Shown one piece after another: positions 14,959-23,621 of a stretch of DNA of 55,772 bases. The notes below the pieces were generated by a model that saw nothing but the letters and a program-made list of their open reading frames with translations, made no database searches and was not told where the DNA came from. Numbering within the stretch: the stretch's first letter is position 1; each line of letters begins with the position of its first letter. This DNA comes from Erythrobacter sp. (GTDB lineage Bacteria > Pseudomonadota > Alphaproteobacteria > Sphingomonadales > Sphingomonadaceae): assembly GCA_024642335.1 (NCBI GenBank), contig JAHEBH010000014.1, positions 1-55,772 of the forward strand, given 5' to 3'. Position numbers and translations under genes: made by a program.

Positions 14959-17313
14959 TCAGGCAACAGCGCTGTTTTGGCTGCGTACCACCAGGGTACG
15001 GGCCTCGTTTGCGGGCATGGGCCTGCCGAAGTAGTAACCCTGGATCTTTGTGCAGCCCAACTCGCGAACAAGCTGCGCTTGTGCTTCATCCTCCACGCCC
15101 TCTGCGGTGGTGTAGATATTGAGGCTGGTGGCCATTGCGACCACGGCATTGATGATCGCTAGGCTTTCGGCCTGTTGAAGTGCTGCGCCCTGCACGAAGC
15201 TGCGGTCAACCTTGATGGTGGAAAAGCGCATGGTGCGCAGATATCCGAGCGAAGAATAGCCGGTACCGAAATCGTCCAGCGCGAGCGTGCAACCAAGCGC
15301 CAGTATCTGTTCCAGCACCTGCCGCGCCAGACGGTCATCGCGCAGAAAGACGCTTTCGGTCACCTCGATCTCGAGCCGACGCGCGGCCAGCCCGGTTTCG
15401 GCAAGCGCCCTGACGATCGTCTTGATGAAGTTCGGCTCGACAATCTGTTCGCCCGAGACATTCACCGCGACACGAATTTCGTCCGGCCACATGGTCGCCT
15501 CGCGGCAGGCGGTGCGCAGCACCCATTCACCGATCGGCACGATCAGGCGTGTATCCTCGGCCAGCGGAATGAATTTGGCCGGACTGACCGACCCGTGTTC
15601 CCGGCTGTTCCAGCGTAGCAAGGCTTCGAAGCTGCCAACGCTCTCGGTCATGGCGTTGACCACGGGCTGGTAATGCAGCTCAAGTTCGTTGTTCTCGATC
15701 GCCCGGCGCAGCGAAGCTTCCAGCTTGAGGCGCTCCTGCGCATGGGTGTGCAGCGCGGGCTGGAAGCGGCAATGCTCGCCGCCACCTTCGTCCTTGGCGC
15801 GATAGAGTGCAAGATCGGCATTACGCATCAGTGTTTCGACGTTTACACCGTCGCGCGGTCCCACCGCCGAACCGACGCTGGCGCCGATGTAAAGCGTATG
15901 ATCGTCAACCGCATAGGGCGCGGATAGCGACCGGATGATGCGGTCGGCCACTTCCCCGATATAGCCCGGCCGTTCGGCATCGCGGATCACAACGGCGAAC
16001 TCGTCGCCGCCCAGGCGACCGACCTGTTCATTATCGGTCATTGCAGCGTGCAGTCGTTTGGAAACCTGCGCCAGCAGCTTGTCGCCCACATGATGGCCGA
16101 GCGAATCGTTCACTGCCTTGAAGCGGTCGAGATCGATCATCAGCAGGGCGCAGCGTGTGCGCCACTGTTCGGCATAACGCAGCGCCTCATTCAGCGCTTC
16201 GGTCAACATCAAGCGATTGGGCAGGCCGGTAAGCGTGTCGTAGCGCGCCAGATAGGCGATCTTCTCGGAAGATTCGCGCTGTTCGGTCACATCCGATCCG
16301 ACACCGCGGAAGCCGGCGAAGTTCCCGCGTTCATCGAAGATCGGCGTGCCGGAAAGTTCCCACCAGCGATGCTCTTGACCAAGGTCCACCTCCACGACGA
16401 GGTTGGAAAAACTTTCGCGGCGCTTCAGCCGGTCGGCAAGTTCGTGCAGGCTGGGCGGTGACTTGCCAGTATTCCAGTTGGGGCCGGCGATCAGTTCGAT
16501 CAACCGCTTGCCTTCGACCTTCGCAGGCTCGCTGCCGAGAGCGAAGGCAAAGCGCGGGCTTGCCGCCTTGACGCATCGCTGCGGATCAACCTGCCACAAC
16601 CAGTCAGCCTCATTCTCCTCGAACTCGCGCAGTAGGAGCGAGACAACCTCGTCCTTTTCCGCCACGCCCATCTCGGCGATGCGCGCGGTCAGGAAGACCT
16701 TGGAGGATTCGAGTACGCCAACGACCATCATGGCGCAGAAGACGATTGTCAGCGCGGCAAGGCCATAATGTCCGGAGTAGGCAAAGGAGAGGCTTGCAGC
16801 CGTTCCGCCGATACCGGCGAAACTGAGGGTTGCCATGGGCACCTGCGCCAGCAGAACGGACGTGCCCGCAATCAGCATGATTGTCACCGCCCAGATGGTA
16901 AGGTGATCGGCCATTGAACCGAAGGGCACAAAGCCAAGGATCGGAACGGACCAGATGGCGGCAAGCGTTGCCATCGCCCAGCCCTGGCGACGATATTCGG
17001 ACCTGGTCATCTTGCGCTGGTCAATGTTGGCCAGCGCGCGTTCGATCTTTGACGCGTGGAAGATGGCAACGAAAACCGCCAGCATCCAGCCACCGAGAAA
17101 GATCGAAGGTACCTTGCCGAACAATATGCCGACCAGAATGATGGCGGCTATGCCATGCGCAGCAGTGCGTATCAGGCTGCCCTTGTGCAAGTCGCGATAT
17201 TGCAGAGAGCGAAGCGAAGCCCACTCCCCCTCATCGGTAGAGCGAAAGCCGATAACCTGCATTGCGCTGACGCGCAGTGGCAAACCCGGCAAGCCTGCAT
17301 TATGATCAGTCAC
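14959..17313 (-). CDS. Membrane-anchored PAS-GGDEF-EAL protein (cyclic-di-GMP turnover)
   Basis: A 784-residue protein. About six membrane helices occupy residues 45-205 as a MASE-like sensor. A PAS-like domain follows (ADWLWQVDPQRC to RGVGSDVTEQRE, about 230-345). Then come a GGDEF domain (DTLTGLPNRL, LMIDLDRFKAVNDSLGHHVGD, RLGGDEF) and an EAL domain (ELHYQPVV, FEALLRW, VNVSGEQ, LALDDFGTGYSSLGYL, IKVDRSFV, TAEGVED). Both catalytic signatures look intact, so it could make and degrade cyclic-di-GMP. The product-inhibition RxxD before GGDEF is not seen (DNEQ there). It is read in the same direction as glmS but is probably separate. Confidence 0.92.
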   Translation of the reverse strand: MTDHNAGLPGLPLRVSAMQVIGFRSTDEGEWASLRSLQYRDLHKGSLIRTAAHGIAAIILVGILFGKVPSIFLGGWMLAVFVAIFHASKIERALANIDQRKMTRSEYRRQGWAMATLAAIWSVPILGFVPFGSMADHLTIWAVTIMLIAGTSVLLAQVPMATLSFAGIGGTAASLSFAYSGHYGLAALTIVFCAMMVVGVLESSKVFLTARIAEMGVAEKDEVVSLLLREFEENEADWLWQVDPQRCVKAASPRFAFALGSEPAKVEGKRLIELIAGPNWNTGKSPPSLHELADRLKRRESFSNLVVEVDLGQEHRWWELSGTPIFDERGNFAGFRGVGSDVTEQRESSEKIAYLARYDTLTGLPNRLMLTEALNEALRYAEQWRTRCALLMIDLDRFKAVNDSLGHHVGDKLLAQVSKRLHAAMTDNEQVGRLGGDEFAVVIRDAERPGYIGEVADRIIRSLSAPYAVDDHTLYIGASVGSAVGPRDGVNVETLMRNADLALYRAKDEGGGEHCRFQPALHTHAQERLKLEASLRRAIENNELELHYQPVVNAMTESVGSFEALLRWNSREHGSVSPAKFIPLAEDTRLIVPIGEWVLRTACREATMWPDEIRVAVNVSGEQIVEPNFIKTIVRALAETGLAARRLEIEVTESVFLRDDRLARQVLEQILALGCTLALDDFGTGYSSLGYLRTMRFSTIKVDRSFVQGAALQQAESLAIINAVVAMATSLNIYTTAEGVEDEAQAQLVRELGCTKIQGYYFGRPMPANEARTLVVRSQNSAVA

Positions 17314-17384
17314 ACCTACGGAATAGGGTGCGAATGGTTATTTTCTTATAGAATATGGATGGTTAACCGCGGCCACGATTCTAC

Positions 17385-19208
17385 TTACTCAACCGTTACC
17401 GATTTCGCCAGATTTCGGGGCTGATCTACGTCCGTGCCCTTTAAGCAGGCGACGTGATAGGCCAGCAATTGCACCGGCACCGCATAAACCAGCGGTGCAA
17501 TCAGCGGATGGACCTTGGGCATGGCGATCGTCGCCATGCATGCTGCTCCGGCCTCGGCTAGGCCCTGCTCGTCCGAGATCAGCACGATGCGCCCACCGCG
17601 CGCAGCAACCTCCTGCATATTGGACACGGTCTTTTCGAACAGCGGCCCCGATGGTGCGAGCACGATAACCGGCACATCCTTGTCGATCAGCGCGATGGGG
17701 CCATGCTTCATCTCGCCGGCGGCATAGCCTTCCGCATGGATATAGCTGATCTCCTTGAGCTTCAGTGCGCCCTCCAGCGCCAGCGGGAAATCCGCCCCGC
17801 GACCCAGATAAAGCACATCGCGGGCTGGCGCGATCAGCGGAGCCATCGCCTTGATATCGTCATCATGGTCGAGCGCCGCATTGAGGGCAGCAGGCGCTTC
17901 CAGCAGGTGGTTGACGATCTCGGCCTCTTCCTCTGCCGACATCCGCCCCTTCTTCACGGCGAAATGTGCCGCAAGCGCAGCCAGCACAGCCAGCTGGCAG
18001 GTAAAGGCCTTGGTCGATGCGACGCCGATTTCGGGTCCTGCGTGCGTCGGCAGCAGCAGGTCCGCCTCGCGCGCCATCGTGCTGGTGGGCACGTTGACGA
18101 CCACGGCGATGACCTGTCCTTTAGCCTTGCAGTGCCTGAGCGCCGCCAGCGTATCTGCAGTCTCGCCGCTCTGGGAAATAAACAGCGCCAGCCCGCCCTC
18201 TTCCAGGATCGGCTCGCGGTACCGGAACTCGGACGCGAAATCGATATCGACAGGCACGCGGGCAAAGCTCTCGAACCAGTATTTCGCCACCATCGCGGCG
18301 TAATAGCTGGTGCCGCAGGCAACGATCGTGATGCGGTTGATGGCGGTAATGTCGAAATCGATCTGCGGAAGCGCCACCTTCCTTTCGAGCGGGCGCAAAT
18401 AGCTGCGGAGCGTCTGCGCCACCACGGTCGGCTGCTCGAATATCTCCTTCTGCATGAAGTGATCGAATGGGCCCTTCTCGATCGCCACCGCACTGGCGCC
18501 AGACATCACCACTTCGCGTTCGACGGAAAGATTCTCGCGATCGAATATCTGCACCCCGTCCCTGGAAATGACGGTCCAGTCACCTTCTTCCAGGTAGGCG
18601 ATCTGCTGGGTCAGCGAAGCCAGGGCCAGCGCATCCGACCCGAGATAGGTCTCCCCCTCGCCCAGTCCGACAACCAATGGCGAACCCAGGCGCGCGCCGA
18701 TCAACAGGTCAGGATGCGAACGAAAGGCAATGGCAAGCGCGAAGGCCCCGCGCAGGCGTGGCAGTACTTCGGCCACAGCCTCCTGCGGGCTCCTGCCAAC
18801 CTCCACCTGTTCGGAAATGAGATGTGCCACGATCTCGCTATCGGTCTCGCTCTGGAACGTGCGACCCCGCTCGACCAGTTCCGCGCGCAGAGGGGCATAA
18901 TTCTCGATGATACCATTGTGCACGATGGCCACTTCGCCTGTGGCGTGCGGATGCGCGTTCTTCGTGGTCGGCGCGCCATGCGTGGCCCAGCGCGTATGGG
19001 CAATGCCAACGTTACCGGGGGCGGGATTGGCCGCCACTTCTGCTATGAGATTGGCCAGTTTCCCTTCTGCCCGCCGGCGGATGAGTTCGCCGCTGTCGAT
19101 GGTGCAGATGCCCGCGGAGTCATAACCGCGATATTCCATCCGCTTCAGGCCATCGATCAGTCTGCCGGCAACCGGTTCATTGCCGACAATTCCGATTATT
19201 CCGCACAT
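17385..19208 (-). CDS. glmS: Glutamine-fructose-6-phosphate aminotransferase (GlmS)
   Basis: A 607-residue cytosolic enzyme making glucosamine-6-phosphate from fructose-6-phosphate and glutamine, the first step to UDP-GlcNAc for peptidoglycan and lipid A. The N-terminal cysteine nucleophile is in MCGIIGIVG. The glutaminase loop HTRWATHG and the two SIS domains (ITIVACGTSYYAAM, FISQSGETADT, and the C-terminal DQPRNLAKSVTVE) are complete. It lies downstream of glmU on the same strand, with an unknown ORF between. No glmS ribozyme is expected in this group and none is seen. Confidence 0.97.
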   Translation of the reverse strand: MCGIIGIVGNEPVAGRLIDGLKRMEYRGYDSAGICTIDSGELIRRRAEGKLANLIAEVAANPAPGNVGIAHTRWATHGAPTTKNAHPHATGEVAIVHNGIIENYAPLRAELVERGRTFQSETDSEIVAHLISEQVEVGRSPQEAVAEVLPRLRGAFALAIAFRSHPDLLIGARLGSPLVVGLGEGETYLGSDALALASLTQQIAYLEEGDWTVISRDGVQIFDRENLSVEREVVMSGASAVAIEKGPFDHFMQKEIFEQPTVVAQTLRSYLRPLERKVALPQIDFDITAINRITIVACGTSYYAAMVAKYWFESFARVPVDIDFASEFRYREPILEEGGLALFISQSGETADTLAALRHCKAKGQVIAVVVNVPTSTMAREADLLLPTHAGPEIGVASTKAFTCQLAVLAALAAHFAVKKGRMSAEEEAEIVNHLLEAPAALNAALDHDDDIKAMAPLIAPARDVLYLGRGADFPLALEGALKLKEISYIHAEGYAAGEMKHGPIALIDKDVPVIVLAPSGPLFEKTVSNMQEVAARGGRIVLISDEQGLAEAGAACMATIAMPKVHPLIAPLVYAVPVQLLAYHVACLKGTDVDQPRNLAKSVTVE

Positions 19209-19309
19209 ATTGGAGAAATCCCCTGGGTCTGGCGTTCCCTAACCATTCGTCCTTGCAGGAAAGCTGAACAGGAAGGAAGGCTGGATTGGAGCGTCAAGCC
19301 CCGCTCTTT

Positions 19310-19768
19310 TCAAGCCGCAAAGACAATTGGCGCGACTTCGTAGGCTATCATCTCGCCCGTCACCAGCTTGCCCTTTCCGCCTTCGCCTTCGCCGGGATCG
19401 ATCCGATAGGGCGCCAGGACCATGCGACTGAAGCCCGGCTCCTCAACATGCACGCTGACTGCGGTCTCGAACCCGCCTTCCAGACCGGAATCCTCCACCA
19501 CGGCGACGGTCGAAGAAGCGATCAGGACGCCGTCCCTGGCGGCGCTAGCCAAACGGTTCTGCGTATCCGCATAGATCTCCGCCAGCGGAATTTCGGTATC
19601 GATCTCGGCAAATCGGAAAAACCTGATCTCCCCGTCAGGGTTCACGCCTGTCGCAAAGGGCACCATGCGCGCACCGACAGACATCTGCTCGAATGCCATG
19701 TCGCGCGACGCCTGCAGCAGCAAGGCACGCCGCTCGTCCAGCTTCTTTTCGTCTTCCTCACTGCTCAT
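19310..19768 (-). CDS. Unknown protein between glmU and glmS, 152 aa
   Basis: A 152-residue soluble protein. It starts with a charged helix (MSSEEDEKKLDERRALLLQAS), followed by a beta-rich body (GARMVPFATGVNPDGEIRFFRF, VLIASSTVAVVEDSG, ETAVSVHVEEPGFSRMVLAPYRID). There is no signal, membrane segment or motif that I recognise. Its ATG overlaps the glmU stop by 4 bases, so it is translated with glmU, and it lies about 100 bases before glmS. The coupling suggests a link to amino-sugar supply, but nothing in the sequence proves this. Confidence 0.75.
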   Translation of the reverse strand: MSSEEDEKKLDERRALLLQASRDMAFEQMSVGARMVPFATGVNPDGEIRFFRFAEIDTEIPLAEIYADTQNRLASAARDGVLIASSTVAVVEDSGLEGGFETAVSVHVEEPGFSRMVLAPYRIDPGEGEGGKGKLVTGEMIAYEVAPIVFAA

Positions 19769-21129
19769 TTCTTCAAGGCTTCCTTCTTCTTTTTCATCGC
19801 GTCGTGGAAACGATCCGCCCAGCCGGGCTTTACCAGTTGCTCGGCGCGGACCATGCGCAATTCACCATCGGACACATCGCGGCTGACCGCGCTGCCGGCT
19901 GCTACGATGGCGTCCGCCCCGATCCTGACCGGTGCAATCAGCGCGGAGTTTGAGCCGATAAAGGCACCCGGTCCAATCACGGTCTGGTGTTTGAAATAGC
20001 CATCGTAATTGCAGGTAATGGTACCCGCCCCGATATTGGCCCGCGCACCGATCGTGGCATCGCCGAGATAGGTGAGGTGATTGGCCTTGGCCCCCTCTCC
20101 CAGGGTGGTGTTCTTGATCTCCACGAAATTGCCGACCTTCGATCCTTCCTCCAGCACGGCGCCGGGGCGCAAGCGGGCATAGGGACCTATCTCGACGCCT
20201 TCGGCAAGCTTTGCCCCTTCAAGGTGCGAGAAAGCGCGGATGCGGACATTGTCCGCCACGGTCACGCCGGGTCCGAAGACCACGTTGGGCTCGACCAGCA
20301 CATCCTGGCCCAGCACGGTATCGTAGCTGAAGAAGACCGTTTCGGGCGCGGCCAGCGTTGCACCATTGGCCATGGCCTCCGCGCGGCGTGCCTGCTGGAA
20401 GCGGCGCTCGGCATCGGCCAATTCTGCGCGCGAGTTGATGCCCGCCACTTCATCGGGATCTGGTGTCACCACCACGGCTGTGGGAACATCCGCGGCTATG
20501 GCGACATTGACGATATCGGGCAGGTAGAATTCGCCCTGCGCATTGTCGTTCTTCACCTCGCCCAGCAAGTTGAACAGGATATCGCCGCGCACCGCCATCA
20601 GGCCGGAATTGCACAGCGGGCACTGCCGCTCTTCCTCTGTGGCGTCCTTGTATTCGACCATCTTCAGGATGCGGCCATCCTCGGCGATGACCCGGCCATA
20701 TTGCAGCGGGTCCCACGGCTTGAAACCCAGCACCACGGCGGCGGGAGCATCCTCGGCATGCAGGCGCTTGAGCATGCTCATCATGGTCTCGGCCCGCACG
20801 AAAGGCACATCGCCATACATGATCAGCACATCGCCCTCGAAGCCTTCCAGCGCGTCCTTCGCCTGCATCACAGCATGGCCGGTGCCCAGCTGGCGATCCT
20901 GCACGGCATAGGAGACGCGCGTCCCAAGATGCGCCTCCACCTGCTCGCGCGCCTCGCCCACGACGACCACGGTACGTTCGGCGCCGATCCGGTCCACCTC
21001 ACCCAGCAAATGCTCGATCATCGGCTTGCCGCCAATGGCGTGCAGCACCTTGTGCTGCTGGCTCTTCATCCTTGTGCCCTTGCCCGCGGCAAGAACAATA
21101 GCGGCGATCGGACGTTCGGCTTCCATCAT
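19765..21129 (-). CDS. glmU: Bifunctional UDP-GlcNAc pyrophosphorylase / GlcN-1-P acetyltransferase (GlmU)
   Basis: About 454 residues. The N-terminal uridylyltransferase half has IAAIVLAAGKGTRMKS, and GTGHAV and MYGDVPF for nucleotide binding. The C-terminal half is a left-handed beta helix (VFGPGVTVADNVRIRAFSHLEGA, IGPYARLRPGAVLEEGSKVGNFVEIKN) with the acetyltransferase site. Together they turn glucosamine-1-phosphate into UDP-GlcNAc. The start at 21129 (MMEAERPIAA) is chosen over the longer frame to 21180, which would overlap the divergent phosphatase promoter. Confidence 0.96.
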   Translation of the reverse strand: MMEAERPIAAIVLAAGKGTRMKSQQHKVLHAIGGKPMIEHLLGEVDRIGAERTVVVVGEAREQVEAHLGTRVSYAVQDRQLGTGHAVMQAKDALEGFEGDVLIMYGDVPFVRAETMMSMLKRLHAEDAPAAVVLGFKPWDPLQYGRVIAEDGRILKMVEYKDATEEERQCPLCNSGLMAVRGDILFNLLGEVKNDNAQGEFYLPDIVNVAIAADVPTAVVVTPDPDEVAGINSRAELADAERRFQQARRAEAMANGATLAAPETVFFSYDTVLGQDVLVEPNVVFGPGVTVADNVRIRAFSHLEGAKLAEGVEIGPYARLRPGAVLEEGSKVGNFVEIKNTTLGEGAKANHLTYLGDATIGARANIGAGTITCNYDGYFKHQTVIGPGAFIGSNSALIAPVRIGADAIVAAGSAVSRDVSDGELRMVRAEQLVKPGWADRFHDAMKKKKEALKK

Positions 21130-21191
21130 GGTCAGCAGCCATGCCACCAAATCATTGCGGTTTCCACCGGCCTCGTTCACTGGGCACAGCC

Positions 21192-21878
21192 ATGAGTGAA
21201 TTTCCTTTCCAGATAATCGGTTTCGACCTCGACGGAACGCTGGTCGATTCCGCTCTCGACCTGTGCCCCGCGGTCAACCACGCCCTGGTTCATGCCGGGA
21301 GGGAGCCTGTGTCTCTGGACATCACCCGTTCGCTGATCGGGGGCGGGGCCAAGCGCATGCTCGAACGTGCGCTGGACGTGACGGGCGGACAGGTCGATGC
21401 AGCCCATTTCGAGGAGCTGCACGAGGTCCTGCTAGAGCATTATACCGCCAATATCGCCGCCAATACCCTGCCCTATCCGGGCTGCGTAGAGGCGCTGGAT
21501 GCGCTACTCGACTATGGTTGCAGGCTCGCAGTTGTCACCAACAAGGCGGAAGGCCTTGCGAGGCAATTGATTGAGGAGCTGGATCTGACCAATCGCTTCG
21601 CCAGCATCATGGGAGGCGACACGCTGGGCCGCGAACGGGCAAAGCCCGCACCGGACATGATCCACGAGTCCATCGCCCGCTGCGGCGGCGGCCTATTCGC
21701 AATGGTTGGCGATTCCAGTTTTGACGTTCTGGCGGCACGCAATGCCGGTGTTCCTGCCGTGGCTTTCAGCTTCGGATATCACGACATGCCGCCCGAAGAA
21801 CTGGGGGCAGATGCTCTGATCCATCATTATGGGGAATTGCTGCCAGCCCTGCACGGCATCGCAGCCAGCCAGGCCTGA
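21192..21878 (+). CDS. gph: HAD-family phosphoglycolate phosphatase-like enzyme
   Basis: A 228-residue cytosolic HAD phosphatase. Motif I is FDLDGTLVDSALD, motif II is VVTNK, and motif IV is MVGDSSFDVLAARNAG. A helical cap lies between motifs I and II. It most resembles phosphoglycolate phosphatase, which removes 2-phosphoglycolate formed in DNA repair. HAD specificity is hard to infer, so the gene symbol is provisional. It diverges from glmU with 62 bases between starts. Its TGA abuts the stop of the convergent DUF2794 gene within a TGATCA palindrome. Confidence 0.82.
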   Translation: MSEFPFQIIGFDLDGTLVDSALDLCPAVNHALVHAGREPVSLDITRSLIGGGAKRMLERALDVTGGQVDAAHFEELHEVLLEHYTANIAANTLPYPGCVEALDALLDYGCRLAVVTNKAEGLARQLIEELDLTNRFASIMGGDTLGRERAKPAPDMIHESIARCGGGLFAMVGDSSFDVLAARNAGVPAVAFSFGYHDMPPEELGADALIHHYGELLPALHGIAASQA

Positions 21879-22250
21879 TCAGCCCTCCACGGCTTTTACC
21901 AGCCTCCGCTCAACAGGCGCGAGGACATTGGCGAGCTCATGCCCGCGCTTCAGCACCTGGCCGTGCTCACCGAAGAGGGCCCACATGCCTTGCCGGCCAT
22001 GCAGCGCCGGGCGCTTTTCCAGCCGCATTTGCGGAACATCCGCCGTGCGGCGGAATGCGGCAAAGGTGGCGCAGTCCCTGGTGAAGTCCATCGCATAATC
22101 ACGCCATTCGCCAGCGGCGACCATGCGGCCGTAGAGATCGAGGATGCGCGCCAGTTCGCGCCGTTCGAAACCGATTTGTTCGGGTGGGCGCTGACCGGGA
22201 AATGCTACGATATTGGGACCGCCCGGATAGGCTGGACTGCCAATCCGCAT
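21879..22250 (-). CDS. DUF2794 family protein
   Basis: A 123-residue soluble protein recognised by FERRELARILDLYGRMVAAGEWRDYAMDF, AAFRRTADVPQMRLEKRPAL and QVLKRGHELANVL, the typical DUF2794 pattern of alphaproteobacteria. No function is established. Its start overlaps the stop of the upstream serine acetyltransferase gene by one base, so it is probably translated from the same message. Confidence 0.85.
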   Translation of the reverse strand: MRIGSPAYPGGPNIVAFPGQRPPEQIGFERRELARILDLYGRMVAAGEWRDYAMDFTRDCATFAAFRRTADVPQMRLEKRPALHGRQGMWALFGEHGQVLKRGHELANVLAPVERRLVKAVEG

Positions 22251-22957
22251 CAGCTATCGGTACCGCTCTTGCGCTTGGTAACCGGTGCCTCCTGCCCCAG
22301 TTGATGCTGGCGCAGGCTCTGCAATTCTGCCCTCAGCGCAGCAAGTTCCCTCTCAAGCGCCTCGACGCGCGAATAATCCGGCTCGCAAGGTTCGTCGCAC
22401 GGCGTGCCATAGGGGATGAATTCGCGCAGCCAGGTCTCGGCAGGAACGAGTGTAGAGCGCGCCTTGAGGCCCACCATCGTCGCGCCCTCGGGCACATCGT
22501 CGGTCACCACTGCGTTGGCACCGACGCGCGCCCGCTCGCCAACGGTGATCGGGCCGATAACCTGCGCTCCCGAACCGATAATCACATTATCGCACAAGGT
22601 TGGATGGCGCTTGCCGCCCACGCCGCTGGTTGGATTGGTGCCCCCCAGCGTGACGCATTGGTAGATGGTGACATTGTCGCCGATCTCGGCCGTTTCCCCG
22701 ATCACAGTGAAGCCGTGGTCGATGAAGAAGTTCTTGCCGATCTTCGCCCCGGGATGGATGTCGATCGCCGTCAGCCAGCGGCTCAAATGGTTCACGAAAC
22801 GGGCAAGGAAGTACAGCTCGGTTTCGAACAGCCAATGCGCCACACGGTGAAATCCCAGCGCCCATACACCGGGATAGAGCAGGATCTCCCACCTCGAACG
22901 TGGAGCCGGATCACGCGCGTGAACCGAGTCCAGATAGCTGATCAGTCGTTCCAACAT
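22250..22957 (-). CDS. cysE: Serine O-acetyltransferase
   Basis: A 235-residue enzyme forming O-acetylserine from serine and acetyl-CoA, the entry to cysteine synthesis. The hexapeptide beta-helix repeats are clear: IDIHPGAKIGKNFFIDHGFTVIGE, TIYQCVTLGGT, KRHPTLCDNVIIGSGAQVIGPI. The short N-terminal domain matches the EpsC/SAT subgroup with only one helical bundle rather than the longer E. coli CysE. The C-terminal tail is charged and helical. It is transcribed with the DUF2794 gene. Confidence 0.93.
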   Translation of the reverse strand: MLERLISYLDSVHARDPAPRSRWEILLYPGVWALGFHRVAHWLFETELYFLARFVNHLSRWLTAIDIHPGAKIGKNFFIDHGFTVIGETAEIGDNVTIYQCVTLGGTNPTSGVGGKRHPTLCDNVIIGSGAQVIGPITVGERARVGANAVVTDDVPEGATMVGLKARSTLVPAETWLREFIPYGTPCDEPCEPDYSRVEALERELAALRAELQSLRQHQLGQEAPVTKRKSGTDS

Positions 22958-22987
22958 CGCAAAAGCCAGTTTCTCACCAAAACTTTG

Positions 22988-23596
22988 TCAAAGCAAGCGC
23001 GGCTCTTCCGGGCCCTGCACTGCCTCCAGCGCGGAACGCCAGATGCCAAGCGTAGGTGGGGACTTTCTTTCCAGGCTCAAGCGGTCAATCATTTCCACCA
23101 GCTTTTCAATGTCCTGCCACGAACGTTTCATACGTGGAATCAGGTAATCCGCCGCGTCAGGACCAAGGGCAAGTGCGCTTTCCTGCGCCAGCGAAAGGAG
23201 CAGTTCGCCCGCCATCTCATCGTCCGGGGCTCCGATTTCGAGTTGCAGGGCCGCGCCCAGACGTGATTTGAGATCGGGCAGGGCAATCTCCCACGGCGGC
23301 TCTCCCGCCACGATCAACAGCGCTTCCCCGCTTTCCTGCGCGCGGTTCCAGCGATGGAACACCTCGTCCTCCGCCAAGGCCTGCGCATCGTCGAGCACTG
23401 CCCCCTTCCCGCACTGCTGGAACCAGCGCGCGAACAGCGATTTGCCCGAGCGCGGCGGTCCGGTGAGCACTGCCGTTCGGAAAGGCCAGCGCTCGGGTTG
23501 CGCCAAAGCTTCGGCAACATGCGCATTGGCCGCACCGACAACGATGCGCTGGGGACCGCCGCTACCGGCCTTCAGAGGCAATGCGATCTGGGACAT
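22988..23596 (-). CDS. hdaA: HdaA, DnaA-related regulator of replication initiation
   Basis: A 202-residue AAA+ protein. The N-terminal QIALPL at residues 3-8 fits the clamp-binding hexapeptide of Hda-type proteins. Walker A is GPPRSGKS at about 46-53, and ending RSWQDIEKLVEMIDRLSL matches the DnaA-like lid helix. In Caulobacter HdaA binds the DNA sliding clamp and stimulates ATP hydrolysis by DnaA after initiation, preventing re-replication. Its place beside purM and a DUF2066-like gene is typical of alphaproteobacteria. Confidence 0.88.
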   Translation of the reverse strand: MSQIALPLKAGSGGPQRIVVGAANAHVAEALAQPERWPFRTAVLTGPPRSGKSLFARWFQQCGKGAVLDDAQALAEDEVFHRWNRAQESGEALLIVAGEPPWEIALPDLKSRLGAALQLEIGAPDDEMAGELLLSLAQESALALGPDAADYLIPRMKRSWQDIEKLVEMIDRLSLERKSPPTLGIWRSALEAVQGPEEPRLL

Positions 23597-23621
23597 GGCT
23601 TGAAAGGCTTCCTGCGCCTTG

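Noticed and set aside
17314-17384. glmS-type ribozyme or other riboswitch near glmS
   Set aside because: The glmS start is at 19208 and no conserved ribozyme core could be seen in its leader. The 17314-17384 gap lies downstream of the gene.
17703-19343. 546-codon plus-strand frame opposite glmS
   Set aside because: GlmS on the minus strand is complete with all catalytic motifs. The plus-strand frame is a shadow.
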